Below the pieces are notes generated by a model. It saw only the letters and a program-made list of their open reading frames with translations, was not told where the DNA came from and did no database searches. From the NCBI GenBank assembly GCA_029249345.1, contig JAQWHM010000011.1, forward strand, positions 248,001 to 312,000: a stretch of 64,000 bases of DNA, written 5' to 3'. Position numbers and translations under genes: made by a program. Of this stretch, positions 44,801-53,225 are shown piece by piece. The stretch's first letter is position 1. Each line of letters opens with the position of its first letter. The DNA comes from UBA10348 sp002469915 (lineage in GTDB: Bacteria; Bacteroidota; Rhodothermia; Rhodothermales; UBA10348).

Positions 44801-46578
44801 GTCCCCGATAAAGTGTGGGTGGGATTGCCTTGATCTCCTGCTTGGGCTTCTCCAATGAGAAGCGAAAACCATTGTGCATTGGTTTGAAGATTAGCAGGCG
44901 CAGAGATCCGCACGGTGTACGCGCCGGGCTCAGCGCGGAAGTGGACTTGCTCAACATTGTCTCGAATGTTAATCCCCTTTTCGGCCGGCTCTGCCGGCCG
45001 AAAAGGATCTAACGTCCACGGATAGTGCGTGCCGTCAGGACCTAGGACAACCATATTTAGGTCGTGAACCAAGTGAAGGGAAGGATCATTGAGAGCGGGT
45101 CCACTAACGGTATGAGCGGGATCGGTCCAAACCAACGTGGCCCTAAAGGTCCCCGTCTCTGTGATAGTAACGGGCCACTCAAAAACTTCCGATGGCAGCA
45201 AAGAGGCTTCCAGCATTTGAGCAGGATAGGGAGGAACTGGAGCCGTAGATCGAGAGGCAACGGCCGTTTGCCTGATATGACGAGCGGCTTTTTCTGAGTT
45301 TAGGTGCCCCCATCCAAACTCGTAGTCCGGCCCGGGAAATCGTCCAGCCTCATCGGCCGTGTGTAACAGAAGACCTTTGAGCGAGGAGGAAAGTGGGGGT
45401 CTGTCGCCAAACTCCCGAGCATAAAGCTCTTGCAGTAGGGATGCGGACCCTGATACCACGGGAGCAGCCATGGATGTGCCACTTGATGGTCCGTATGCCG
45501 TGTCCGAGCCGGCCTTCGAAGACATTAACTGCAGACCCGGTGCGACCAAATCAGGTTTGATGCGTCCATCATCGGTTGGGCCCCAACTTGAAAACGTAGT
45601 CATTACGACGTCTTCCGGAGTAGAAATTTCCCATGGCGCACTTTCTACTGCGCCTACGGTCAGCACGTTTTTTGATACTCCTGAGTCGCCAATGGTATCG
45701 TATCCCGTGCGGGCGCCATCTCGCGAGCGAACAGCGGAACTCATCTTCCATCCATCATCAAACACCCAATGGGGAGCTCCATCGGTCGGGCCTTGCCACT
45801 CTCGCTCGTTGCCGGCACTCTTAATGATGAGATACTCAGGCGCAGCCACTGCTAGCTCATCCCAGAGAGCGGCCTGTTCGTCATACCACCCAAAACGGAA
45901 GTCTTCTGATGGGGAAATAGAGGGGTCTCCCATCCACCCCCATAAGCCATCCCCTTGAATATTGGCCGTCCACCCAAGGGGTGTACCGTACGAATGATTG
46001 GAAATGGTGAGTCCTTCGGCAGCGGCGGCGGCCATTTCTTCGACATCGCCGTTCCAGTTGTAAGCGTTAATCAAAGAGGCTGGAGCCATGCCACGAACAA
46101 TATCCCAATCGCCCGATGCAGCGATGGTACCCGCGACATGAGTAGCGTGATTTTGGCCTTCGGAAGTGGTGTCCTTTTGGGCTACTCGTCCTGCCAATTC
46201 AACATGTGTTGAGCGGGCGACGCCCGCGTCCCATACACCAATCGCTTGGCCTGCCCCCATTAGATCGTATCCCGATCGACCACCTGTCCAGAGAGTGTGC
46301 GTTCGGGACGTGGTCGCCGCCCGCCGGTTGTGGGTAGTGTACAAGAATGGGCGGCCATATTTGAGACCGATCATTTCTCGGGTTGCCCCGGATGAATCGA
46401 CTAGCACTCTGGACGCGGAGTCCGATACCAAGAGAGAGGTGCTCCACGATAGTGCCTCTCTAGAACGAGTTGAAATCTGGTCCAACGTAACTTTGTCTAC
46501 ACGGCTTTGCGCGTAGGCAGAGGGAACCGCCAAAAAAGGCAGTGCCAGGGCAAGCAATAATAGATGAACTCGTTTCAA
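41818..46578 (-). CDS. Large secreted subtilisin-like serine protease (S8) with Ig-like repeats and type A sorting domain
   Basis: A 1586-residue extracellular protease. Residues 1-23 form a signal peptide (AYAQ). The S8 domain (about 105-440) has the triad as Asp in GVWDAGV, His in NHATHVAGT and Ser in SGTSMAAPV, plus the oxyanion Asn in SAGNEREW. Next comes a P-domain-like beta region, then a carboxypeptidase-regulatory-like repeat (SGTVKQESMGIQNVRVRI), an ABC-type GIFT-like/gatase-like segment (DVLFLTSYERGS) and several cadherin/Ig-like repeats (ISVIDNAGAF, ITASDNRGAES, ITATDSLGAS). The C-terminus is a sorting domain (YPQPFRNRVTFEL, GGSYFYRI). Likely a surface protein degrader. Confidence 0.9.
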   Translation of the reverse strand: MKRVHLLLLALALPFLAVPSAYAQSRVDKVTLDQISTRSREALSWSTSLLVSDSASRVLVDSSGATREMIGLKYGRPFLYTTHNRRAATTSRTHTLWTGGRSGYDLMGAGQAIGVWDAGVARSTHVELAGRVAQKDTTSEGQNHATHVAGTIAASGDWDIVRGMAPASLINAYNWNGDVEEMAAAAAEGLTISNHSYGTPLGWTANIQGDGLWGWMGDPSISPSEDFRFGWYDEQAALWDELAVAAPEYLIIKSAGNEREWQGPTDGAPHWVFDDGWKMSSAVRSRDGARTGYDTIGDSGVSKNVLTVGAVESAPWEISTPEDVVMTTFSSWGPTDDGRIKPDLVAPGLQLMSSKAGSDTAYGPSSGTSMAAPVVSGSASLLQELYAREFGDRPPLSSSLKGLLLHTADEAGRFPGPDYEFGWGHLNSEKAARHIRQTAVASRSTAPVPPYPAQMLEASLLPSEVFEWPVTITETGTFRATLVWTDPAHTVSGPALNDPSLHLVHDLNMVVLGPDGTHYPWTLDPFRPAEPAEKGINIRDNVEQVHFRAEPGAYTVRISAPANLQTNAQWFSLLIGEAQAGDQGNPTHTLSGTVKQESMGIQNVRVRIQGPVWKGYSTLKDGVFLFSDLPDGTYTIIPENPLLTFSPTSAEVTLPLESGRVDFEAIPPLQLLRTRLFESTSLLSANEQQDAIDVETAAAGGVYGMSLVFSSDRAADLNGLQLHLDTSFDPRVTPFSGHTGTYWLDESPEWPLSAYSSTRLSKRIPAIWFSGEGPLPREAVIPFTVQANGDQVVYADTIRITVDRPDDMAPIAIPSIRLPGLSFANPGESLEIRAGYLDGSAVSELSALLLDRTDESRILHTLALKDSGDLSADFDVQQGDGLYTARFRPTIEAEYRLALLSKDVSGNEHTQLTDAYFSSKPFSARGDVLFLTSYERGSRTSDHEDIFDQIGFTYSHWDFLTRGLIPESTLNQFPYLVWSLHSAPLHEASVMELIEQYLDQGGRLLFLAEDPSTAASEEWLERVLGVRFESYSAVGEQITGNSDLCCTSYSWGKGASSSSVQSVAEAEVLLVDNQVPLAVRSGQVMVSSVSAASLQQANAREELMSRFLYLLTQDESTIRPPEAPTFSEAAYESNPYENTVRIGLIAGTWTQFEIQLSTDAQFADIVELVETTDTERELILPFGATYFARARTVNPRGASAWSETVSILIPPANLAPISMLDFPDLELKMGTPSIQIDLSLHFRDPDGTIHEWNAVSDTASILELSLNDSLLTIGPTLAGTTQILVSVIDNAGAFASSMFNVTVLENNAPIANDAAFSGEQLWIGRTLLIPLEPLFSDSDGDLLSFSVVSSNPSIILAERAGTDIQLTPASPGKATISITASDNRGAESILEAEFLSTQNHPPEAETVDPIEVLPGDLTVIPLHTIFSDPDNHPIVFGSRATEASSLITENDTLNVGFTNPGAYTVSITATDSLGASTTLDVVINVRRSVALWRSSSNLPLEFGLKSLYPQPFRNRVTFELDLPDPGHLSITLFDINGREIARVANQATQAGRYNLKWQAQNLPGGSYFYRILWNENVLTGSLVHIR

Positions 46579-46896
46579 ATCAAGGCAATCATTGAATTAG
46601 AGCAGATACGCATCTCTTGTTTTCACCGCAGAATATAGACTACCTCGTGCGGATCAACCTACCGATATGAACCGCTCGGTTCATGCATTACGTCGTTCAG
46701 CAACTATGATGTATGTATAGCCGTGAGGAAGAACGATACTTCGTAGCAGGGAGATACATGAACCAACCGAATACGGAACACATGGTTTGGGTCATTTCGA
46801 TTCCACGAACGGGGTCAGCTATTGAGGCCGCGGCCGATCCCAACGCCGTGAAATGACTTAAGAACATGTTCTTTGCTCCTATCAACCTGGAATGTT
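46579..46896. other. Intergenic region with one inverted repeat and one tiny open frame
   Basis: It holds a perfect 8-bp inverted repeat, ATGAACCG-CT-CGGTTCAT (46667-46684), and a 32-codon open frame listed separately. It must also contain the promoter of the subtilase gene, which I could not define. Confidence 0.5.
46758..46856 (+). CDS. Possible 32-residue small protein
   Basis: A short open frame starting MNQPNTEHMVWVISIPRTG and ending DPNAVK, preceded by GGGAG five bases before its ATG, which is a better Shine-Dalgarno than most real genes in this window have. There is no family match and no conserved context. It could be chance. Confidence 0.2.
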   Translation: MNQPNTEHMVWVISIPRTGSAIEAAADPNAVK

Positions 46897-47296
46897 ATGA
46901 ATATCCGCCTTTCTGCTTTCCTAGTCTTACTTGTTCTCTTTCTTGTGGGGTGCAGTGATACGGCTGTAGATCCTTTTGAGAACGAGGAAAAGTACTTCAC
47001 CGTTTGGGGATATTTGGGATGATCAGCAAGTCGTGAAGGATGACATTGCCTGGTCGCTGAGTACCGGTCAGCAGCCGACAGGAGCACCTTACGGACTTAC
47101 GGCACTTGGTTTTCAGGTTCGGATACTGGATAAAAACTGGGATCCACCAGAAGGTGTTTTCAATCCTGAAGTACTTGCTCAGCCAGGAGCCTTGTCCAAC
47201 GTAAATAATGGATATGGCTTTTTTGGAAGTATTGGTGTGTACCGGGAGGAATGGAATGTTGAACACATGTCCCTCGCCTTGGGTTATCCGAATTAG
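46897..47296 (+). pseudogene. Decayed lipoprotein gene (signal end and C-terminal end in different frames)
   Basis: ATG 46897 begins a clear lipoprotein signal (MNIRLSAFLVLLVLFLVGC) followed by EEKYFTVWGYLG and a stop at 47021-47023. A shifted frame then reads DDQQVVKDDIAWSLST and ends NNGYGFFGSIGVYREEW...SLALGYPN at 47296. 'EKYFTVWGYL' near the N-terminus and 'NGYGFFGS' near the C-terminus are, from memory, ends of larger surface lipoproteins of this superphylum (DUF4249-like). The present total is about 130 residues, so an internal deletion with frameshift is likely. Confidence 0.55.
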
Positions 47297-47488
47297 CTGT
47301 ATCCTTATCGCCAAGTGAGCCGTAGAAGGATGTTTTAACTCAACTTCCGACGGATTCTATGGGTTTTTTTCGCAGGCTTACACGCGCTCTTTCTGCTCGG
47401 TTTTCCTTTTGGCGTAGGAATCCATTTCGTTGAACTACAACAAGGGTGTTATATTTGACATATCATTTCACTCTGACCCCGATCTTCC

Positions 47489-48244
47489 ATGTTTGAATGG
47501 ATTACTGACCCGAATGCTTGGGTTGCCCTTGGAACGCTTACCGCCCTTGAGATTGTCCTGGGCGTGGACAACATTATTTTCATATCCATTTTGTCGGGTC
47601 GGTTGCCAGCTGAACAGCAGCCTAGAGCTCGTTTTCTGGGCTTGCTCCTGGCATTGTTTGGACGCGTTGTTCTTCTATTATCGCTTACTTGGATTATGCG
47701 CCTTACGGCTCCCATGTTCACTGTCATGGAGTTTGCCGTTTCAGGTCGGGACTTAATATTGATTGGCGGTGGACTGTTTCTATTAGCCAAGTCTACCCAC
47801 GAGATCCACAATAAACTGGAAGGAGAGGAGGATCACACTGCAGGGAAAACGGCCGTCACTTTTGGCAGTGTGCTGGCTCAGATCTTTATTCTGGACCTGG
47901 TTTTTTCCCTGGATTCAGTAATTACGGCCGTTGGAATGGTGGATCAGGTTCCGATCATGATAACGTCCATCGTGCTCGCTATTCTATTTATGATGTTTAG
48001 CGCTAAAGCGGTTTCAGACTTCATTGACAGGCATCCAACGGTAAAAATGCTTGCCTTAAGCTTTTTGCTGATGGTCGGTGTGGCGCTTGTAGCGGAGGGA
48101 TTAGACTTCCACCTTCCACGTGGATATATCTACTTCGCGATGGCCTTCTCCGTTTTTGTGGAAATGCTCAATCTTCGATTGCGAGGCAGAAAAAAACGGG
48201 TAGAGCCGGTACAGCTGCGAGACAAACCGGCCGCTGGAGATTAA
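47489..48244 (+). CDS. TerC family integral membrane protein
   Basis: A 251-residue membrane protein with about seven helices. The conserved acidic motifs are EIVLGVDNIIFISIL near residue 20-34 and DLVFSLDSVITAVG near residue 135-150, which bind metal in TerC proteins. TerC relatives export Mn2+ or support metal loading of exported proteins. I see no yybP-ykoY-like riboswitch upstream. Its stop codon abuts the stop of the convergent phosphatase gene. Confidence 0.93.
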   Translation: MFEWITDPNAWVALGTLTALEIVLGVDNIIFISILSGRLPAEQQPRARFLGLLLALFGRVVLLLSLTWIMRLTAPMFTVMEFAVSGRDLILIGGGLFLLAKSTHEIHNKLEGEEDHTAGKTAVTFGSVLAQIFILDLVFSLDSVITAVGMVDQVPIMITSIVLAILFMMFSAKAVSDFIDRHPTVKMLALSFLLMVGVALVAEGLDFHLPRGYIYFAMAFSVFVEMLNLRLRGRKKRVEPVQLRDKPAAGD

Positions 48245-49450
48245 TTAGGCGCTGCGTTTGATGATCATCAGGGTGGAGTCGTCCTCGAATAAATCGGATT
48301 GATGATCTAGCGAAAGTGAGTATTCAAACACTTCATTCACGATGGTAGCTGCGGAGCGATCAGCGTGCTTTTGAACCAACCGGATGAGGCCTTCTTCTTC
48401 AAAAATGGAGCCATCCTTTTCGGTTCGTTCGGTGATACCGTCTGTGTAGAGAACCAAGATTCCACCGGGCGGAATCTCTGCATAGTCTCTTTCTAATGGA
48501 ATATCGGGCAAAGGACCCATGATGGGTCCGGTAGGGTCCATGCGATGTATGGTGCTGTAATTGTCTCCAGAGATAATCAGCCCCGATGTGTGTCCGGCGT
48601 TAGTGAACAATATGCCACCCGAACGAGCCAGCTCACAATAAAAGACGGATACAAACCGAGTGGAGAGCGTGGTTTTGTGAATAACGCGATTCAGTTTCTT
48701 CATCGCGTATAGCATTTTCAGATTGGTCCCGACCCCCATCCGTATGCCCATCAATACGTCCCTTACGAGCAGTGCTGCAGGCATCCCGTGTCCGCTGGCG
48801 TCACCCATGGCGATGCCCAATAGTTCGTTTTCGAGTTCGATGAAGTCATAGAGATCTCCACCTACGGCTTCAGCCGGTTTCGAGCGTACAGCAATATCGA
48901 ACCCGTCGAATTCTGGCGGGCGTTGAGGCAGAAGACTTCGCTGAATGGCTGCCGCTGTTTCCAGTTCACTTTGTGCCGCTTCGGATTTGAGGCGGGTATT
49001 TAAAGAGAATCGGACCCCATTGAGACAGAAAGCCAACTCGGCACGTTGCCACCCTTCTTTTAGGGAAAACATGAACAAGTACTGATACCCTGGAGCGCCT
49101 TCAACCCGGAAGGCGACGAATTGAGGGGCATCATCTTCCTGAGGTTTATACCAATCCGGCAGCTCCTCGGGCATTTCAAATAGAAAGGCTCCGTGCTTGT
49201 AAATCTGTTGTGCCGCCGGATCGGTTACGGAGATGCGCGCTGGAAATAAATCCGTTGATCCAGAAGTATGGAGAAGCTCGTAGGCCCCAAACAATTCTCG
49301 GTACATGTGTCCGTTGCCAAATCGGAGCTGCTCACCGAAGGAACTGACTAGATTCTCAAGAATCAGTGGCAGAAAATCATCATCGTGACTCTCGCCGGCG
49401 ATACGCGCCAACATGCGTTCCATCTTCCGATAAAATTGCTTCGGATCCAT
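48245..49450 (-). CDS. PP2C-type (SpoIIE/RsbU family) protein phosphatase
   Basis: A 401-residue protein. The N-terminal half (about 1-165) is a GAF-like sensor region of no clear family. The C-terminal PP2C domain has IQRSLLPQRPPEFDGFDIA (RsbU-type linker), EAVGGDLYDF, the metal-binding AMGDASGHGMPAALL and VLYTDGITER. Such enzymes dephosphorylate anti-anti-sigma factors. No partner genes are nearby. It probably acts in the cytosol. It is divergently unrelated to dnaB, 32 bases upstream on the same strand. Confidence 0.92.
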   Translation of the reverse strand: MDPKQFYRKMERMLARIAGESHDDDFLPLILENLVSSFGEQLRFGNGHMYRELFGAYELLHTSGSTDLFPARISVTDPAAQQIYKHGAFLFEMPEELPDWYKPQEDDAPQFVAFRVEGAPGYQYLFMFSLKEGWQRAELAFCLNGVRFSLNTRLKSEAAQSELETAAAIQRSLLPQRPPEFDGFDIAVRSKPAEAVGGDLYDFIELENELLGIAMGDASGHGMPAALLVRDVLMGIRMGVGTNLKMLYAMKKLNRVIHKTTLSTRFVSVFYCELARSGGILFTNAGHTSGLIISGDNYSTIHRMDPTGPIMGPLPDIPLERDYAEIPPGGILVLYTDGITERTEKDGSIFEEEGLIRLVQKHADRSAATIVNEVFEYSLSLDHQSDLFEDDSTLMIIKRSA

Positions 49451-49482
49451 CGTGAGTTGTCTAGTGGAATGAACTGCTCTTG

Positions 49483-50997
49483 TTAGAAGGGAGCAGGATC
49501 ATTTCCGGGTGGTAAAGCGCCAGCATCTTCGCCGGGTCCTTCGGGTACGTAATCGCCCGGCGCATAATACGTCGTGAGGTTTTCAAATCGGGCATGCTGG
49601 TGAACAAAGGCTAACGAAACATCTCCAATGGGACCGTTTCGTTGTTTACCGATGATGAGTTCGGCTAAACCCTCGGTCGAGTTACCACTTTCATCGACCG
49701 TGATGCCGTACCGCTCGGCCCGATAAATGAAGGCGACCACATCGGCGTCCTGCTCAATGGATCCAGATTCACGAAGGTCTGATAGCTGTGGGCGTTTGTC
49801 ACCGCCACGTGTTTCAACGGCACGTGAGAGCTGGGAGAGCGCGATTACCGGAACGTTCAACTCTTTGGCAAGGCCTTTCAGGGATCGAGAAATGTGGGCA
49901 ATTTCTTGCTCACGATTCGAGTTTTTGCCCACTGAACCCCCGTGCATAAGCTGGAGATAGTCCACGATAATGAGGCCGATATCGTGTTCTGCTTTAAGTC
50001 GTCGACATTTTGCGCGTAACTCAAGTACCGTTAGGCCGGGCGTATCATCGATAAAGATGGGTGCTTCAGAGAGTTTTCCGGCGGCACGAGCCAGCCGCGG
50101 CCAGTCCTCGTCCGAAAGCCGGCCTGTTCGAGCCGCCTGTGCATCGACGCGGGCTTCTGAGGTGAGCAAGCGCTGCGCTAGCTGGCCCGAACTCATCTCG
50201 AGAGAGAATATGACGACCCCTGTGGCACCTTCTGGGTGTAAGGCTGCATTTCTGGCCATGGCCAAGGAAAAGGCCGTTTTACCCATCGACGGACGGGCTG
50301 CAATAATGATTAAATCCGAAGGTTGCCATCCCCCCGTCATCTGGTCCACGCGCTTAAACCCACTTGGAACACCGGTGATACCGCCCTCCTGTCCGTGAAT
50401 CGATTCCAGTCGGGCCAGCGTTTCGCGCAAGACCTCGTTCATGGAAGTGGCCGAGCGCCGAAGCTGAGAATCTGAGATACGGAAAATTTCGCTCTCGGCT
50501 TCATCGAGTAATTCAAAGGCATCGGATCCCGGTTCATAGGCTCGTCCAACCATGGTGGTCATAGTCTCAATAAGACCACGAAGCAGGGATTTTTCTGAAA
50601 TAATCCGAGCATGGTATTCTACGTTGGCAGCCGTGGCTACAGTAGAGGTTAACTCCGATAGGTAATAGGCGCCGCCTGTCTCCTCAAGTTTGCCCCGGCG
50701 CTTTAGTTCGTCTCCCAAAGTGATCACATCTACCGGATTACCCCGCTCGAAGAGGCTTAGAATGGCCTCGTAGATCTGATTGTGCTGTTCGGTATAAAAC
50801 GATCCGGGTGGCAACACTTCAATGGCTTTTGGAATCGCAACGCGCTCAAGCAGCATGGCCCCCAGTACGGTTTTCTCGACTTGAACGGCCTGGGGAGGCA
50901 CGCGGCCCGCTTGGAACGATGAACCGGAGGCCGCGGGTGCAGACGACCGGTTGATGGCTGGCAAGTGGGGGTGTATTTCGTGGTGACTTTCGGACAT
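49483..50997 (-). CDS. dnaB: Replicative DNA helicase DnaB
   Basis: A 504-residue hexameric helicase that unwinds DNA at the replication fork. The N-terminal domain has EKTVLGAMLLERVAI and FYTEQHNQIYEAI. The RecA-like domain has Walker A ARPSMGKTAFSL, GVVIFSLEMSSGQLAQRLL, Walker B LIIVDYLQLM and SRSLKGLAKELNVPVIALSQLSR (cited in part: SQLSRAVE). There is no intein. The start is seven bases after the uracil-DNA glycosylase stop, so the two genes probably form a unit. Confidence 0.97.
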   Translation of the reverse strand: MSESHHEIHPHLPAINRSSAPAASGSSFQAGRVPPQAVQVEKTVLGAMLLERVAIPKAIEVLPPGSFYTEQHNQIYEAILSLFERGNPVDVITLGDELKRRGKLEETGGAYYLSELTSTVATAANVEYHARIISEKSLLRGLIETMTTMVGRAYEPGSDAFELLDEAESEIFRISDSQLRRSATSMNEVLRETLARLESIHGQEGGITGVPSGFKRVDQMTGGWQPSDLIIIAARPSMGKTAFSLAMARNAALHPEGATGVVIFSLEMSSGQLAQRLLTSEARVDAQAARTGRLSDEDWPRLARAAGKLSEAPIFIDDTPGLTVLELRAKCRRLKAEHDIGLIIVDYLQLMHGGSVGKNSNREQEIAHISRSLKGLAKELNVPVIALSQLSRAVETRGGDKRPQLSDLRESGSIEQDADVVAFIYRAERYGITVDESGNSTEGLAELIIGKQRNGPIGDVSLAFVHQHARFENLTTYYAPGDYVPEGPGEDAGALPPGNDPAPF

Positions 50998-51004
50998 AAT
51001 GGGT

Positions 51005-51796
51005 TCAGGAGGCGGTCAATTCGTCGTATTTCTTTCGAAGGATCTGCACGTCTTCCCAAGTGGGTCTTCTCCAGTTGGGATTGCGAAGCAAGGCAGCTGG
51101 GTGATACGTAACCAGGACAGGAATGCCATGGTAGTCATGGAAGGTGCCGCGCATGGCTCCTAGGGTTGTATCTAGCCCCAGAAGAACGGTCCCCGCTGTT
51201 TTGCCCAGACACAAAATGAGTTTAGGACGGGTGAGGGAAATCTGTTTATACAGAATAGGGAGGTGTCCCTGGAATTCCTCTGCGGTCGGATGCTCATCGC
51301 CAGAGGGTCTGCTTTTCAGGATATCCGTGATGTAAACCTGTTCGCGGTCAAAACCGATGGCCTTCAAAATCTGGGTCAATTTTTGACCAGCTGGCCCAAT
51401 AAAAGGGTCCCCCTTTTCATCCTCTTCTGCACCAGGAGCATCTCCAACTACCATGAGATCGGCTGTTGGATGGCCGGCGCCAAACACTGGGTTGTGTCTG
51501 GAGTTGTCCAGCTCAATCAGCTTAGTATGGGCTACATAATGAGCAACCTCCTCTAGCGAGGTCATTCCAAGTAGCGGCGAATCCGCTGGGATCAACGCGT
51601 TTATTTGGGAATACTGATCCGTTTGTCGGTTGGCCGGTGCTATCGGGGCTGAATCAGCAATGGGCTGTGTTACGGCCTCTGGTTCAGCTAGATCTGCGAC
51701 CGGTGCGGGCGCGGAATCATCGGGTACCAAAACCGATCCGTAGAGGGCGATTTGGTGTTCGAATGCTGCTCGAATGTCTTCCAGGTCAGATGGCAC
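51005..51796 (-). CDS. Family-4-like uracil-DNA glycosylase without Fe-S cysteines
   Basis: A 263-residue protein. The N-terminal 80 residues are variable and Pro/Ala-rich. The glycosylase domain (about 95-260) has motif A GDAPGAEED (118-126), FIGPAGQKL and motif B TYHPAALLR (His232), as in family 4 enzymes. The four cysteines that hold the 4Fe-4S cluster in that family are missing: none before VFG, KSRP (Ser162) in place of KCRP, and GHLP (His178) in place of the fourth Cys. It should still fold without a cluster. Role: removal of uracil from DNA, inferred. Confidence 0.85.
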   Translation of the reverse strand: MPSDLEDIRAAFEHQIALYGSVLVPDDSAPAPVADLAEPEAVTQPIADSAPIAPANRQTDQYSQINALIPADSPLLGMTSLEEVAHYVAHTKLIELDNSRHNPVFGAGHPTADLMVVGDAPGAEEDEKGDPFIGPAGQKLTQILKAIGFDREQVYITDILKSRPSGDEHPTAEEFQGHLPILYKQISLTRPKLILCLGKTAGTVLLGLDTTLGAMRGTFHDYHGIPVLVTYHPAALLRNPNWRRPTWEDVQILRKKYDELTAS

Positions 51797-51908
51797 AGGT
51801 CAGGCGTGGATTCAGGTTGAGAGAACGATTCCAATGTAGAAAAAATCGTCAGGTCAGTTTGGCAAAAGTCTCACCAAGAAACCCTATTCGTTATGCACAT
51901 ATTGTGGA

Positions 51909-53141
51909 TTACTCGTTCGGCTCGAGCGCTGTCTCAAGAATCGCTTCGGCCACTTCATCCTTCGGCATTGTGGGTAGCTCTATCGTGCGACCTCGTCGAG
52001 ACAATAGCGTAACGCGGTTCGTACCGGTGCCAAATCCGGCGCCATCTTCTTTCGGGTTGTTCAGTACAATCCAGTCCAGATTCTTGCGATCCAGTTTTCC
52101 CTTGGCATTTTCCAGGCCGTTATCTGTTTCGAGTGCAAATCCAATGAGTACCTGACCTTCTAGCTTGGACGCACCCAAGCCGGCTAAAATATCGACGGTA
52201 GGTTCGAGCTCCATCTCGCGCGAAGTCCCCGTTTTCTTGATCTTGGAAGCGGACGTTTTTGTCGGTGTTAAGTCAGCAACCGCAGCCACCATAATCACAA
52301 TATCAGCATCTGCGTGCTGCTGTACAGCCTCGTGCATGTCGTGGGTAGAAACCACGTCGATGCGGCGTACTAAGTCCGGCGTCGCAAGTGACGTCGGTCC
52401 GCTCACGAGCACGACATCTGCCCCACGCCGTCCTGCGCTACGGGCAATTTCATACCCCATCGTCCCCGTTGAGTGATTAGTAATGAATCGCACAGGGTCG
52501 ATTGCTTCACGGGTTGGGCCTGCGGTTACCAACACTTTTTTGCCTGCTAGCGGTCCACTTTTTGATGCTAAGGCTGCTTCAATCAATTCAGTGGCTTTTT
52601 CAAAGATAGATGTCGGCTCAGGAAGGCGTCCTTGGCCAATAAGGCCACTTGCGAGGGATCCGTGTTCTGCATCCATGACGATGGCACCATTTTGGCGCAA
52701 CGTGTCCATATTCTTTTCTGTAGCTGGATGGATATACATATCGTGATCCATTGCAGGACAAACTAGAATCGGGCAACGCGCAGTCAACCCAACGGCGGTG
52801 AGCATCGAGTCGCAGCTTCCGGCGGCCAGCTTCGTTATGGTCTGTGCTGTGGCTGGAGCCACAATAAAAAGATCCGCCCATAGGCCAAGCGATACATGCT
52901 TGGTCCATGATCCAGACTCGTTTTCTGGAAAAATTTCAGTGAGTACCTCATTTTCGCTGAGCGTCCCTAGTGTCAGAGGCGTCACAAAACGCGAGGCGTC
53001 TGGCGTCATAACTACCTTGACGTGGGCACCAGCTTTCTTAAAGAGACGAACAAGCTCCGGAATTTTGTACGCTGCAATTCCACCGGATACTCCAAGTAGG
53101 ATTCGGCGCCCGTTCATAGTCGAAGATGGGGATACATTCAT
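51909..53141 (-). CDS. coaBC: Bifunctional phosphopantothenoylcysteine decarboxylase/phosphopantothenate-cysteine ligase
   Basis: CoaBC makes 4'-phosphopantetheine for coenzyme A in two steps. It has 410 residues. The N-terminal flavoprotein part starts with RILLGVSGGIAAYKIPEL and contains the decarboxylase site APATAQTITKLAAG and PAMDHDMY. The ligase part (about 205-410) has VTAGPTREAIDPVRFITNHSTG (cited in part: TAGPTREAIDPVR) and the nucleotide site. A second Met (MNGRR) eight codons in is an equally good start. It lies downstream of gmk. Confidence 0.96.
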   Translation of the reverse strand: MNVSPSSTMNGRRILLGVSGGIAAYKIPELVRLFKKAGAHVKVVMTPDASRFVTPLTLGTLSENEVLTEIFPENESGSWTKHVSLGLWADLFIVAPATAQTITKLAAGSCDSMLTAVGLTARCPILVCPAMDHDMYIHPATEKNMDTLRQNGAIVMDAEHGSLASGLIGQGRLPEPTSIFEKATELIEAALASKSGPLAGKKVLVTAGPTREAIDPVRFITNHSTGTMGYEIARSAGRRGADVVLVSGPTSLATPDLVRRIDVVSTHDMHEAVQQHADADIVIMVAAVADLTPTKTSASKIKKTGTSREMELEPTVDILAGLGASKLEGQVLIGFALETDNGLENAKGKLDRKNLDWIVLNNPKEDGAGFGTGTNRVTLLSRRGRTIELPTMPKDEVAEAILETALEPNE

Positions 53142-53225
53142 GGCCTATTCAGATAGGGGAGTCCAGATGGAGTGCTTGCTAATGGTCTCTCGGCACCAGT
53201 TGCTACGCTCCATGGTCAATTTGGG

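Noticed and set aside
47300..47488. Possible metal riboswitch before the TerC gene
   Set aside because: No yybP-ykoY-type conserved core or pairing could be found in the leader.
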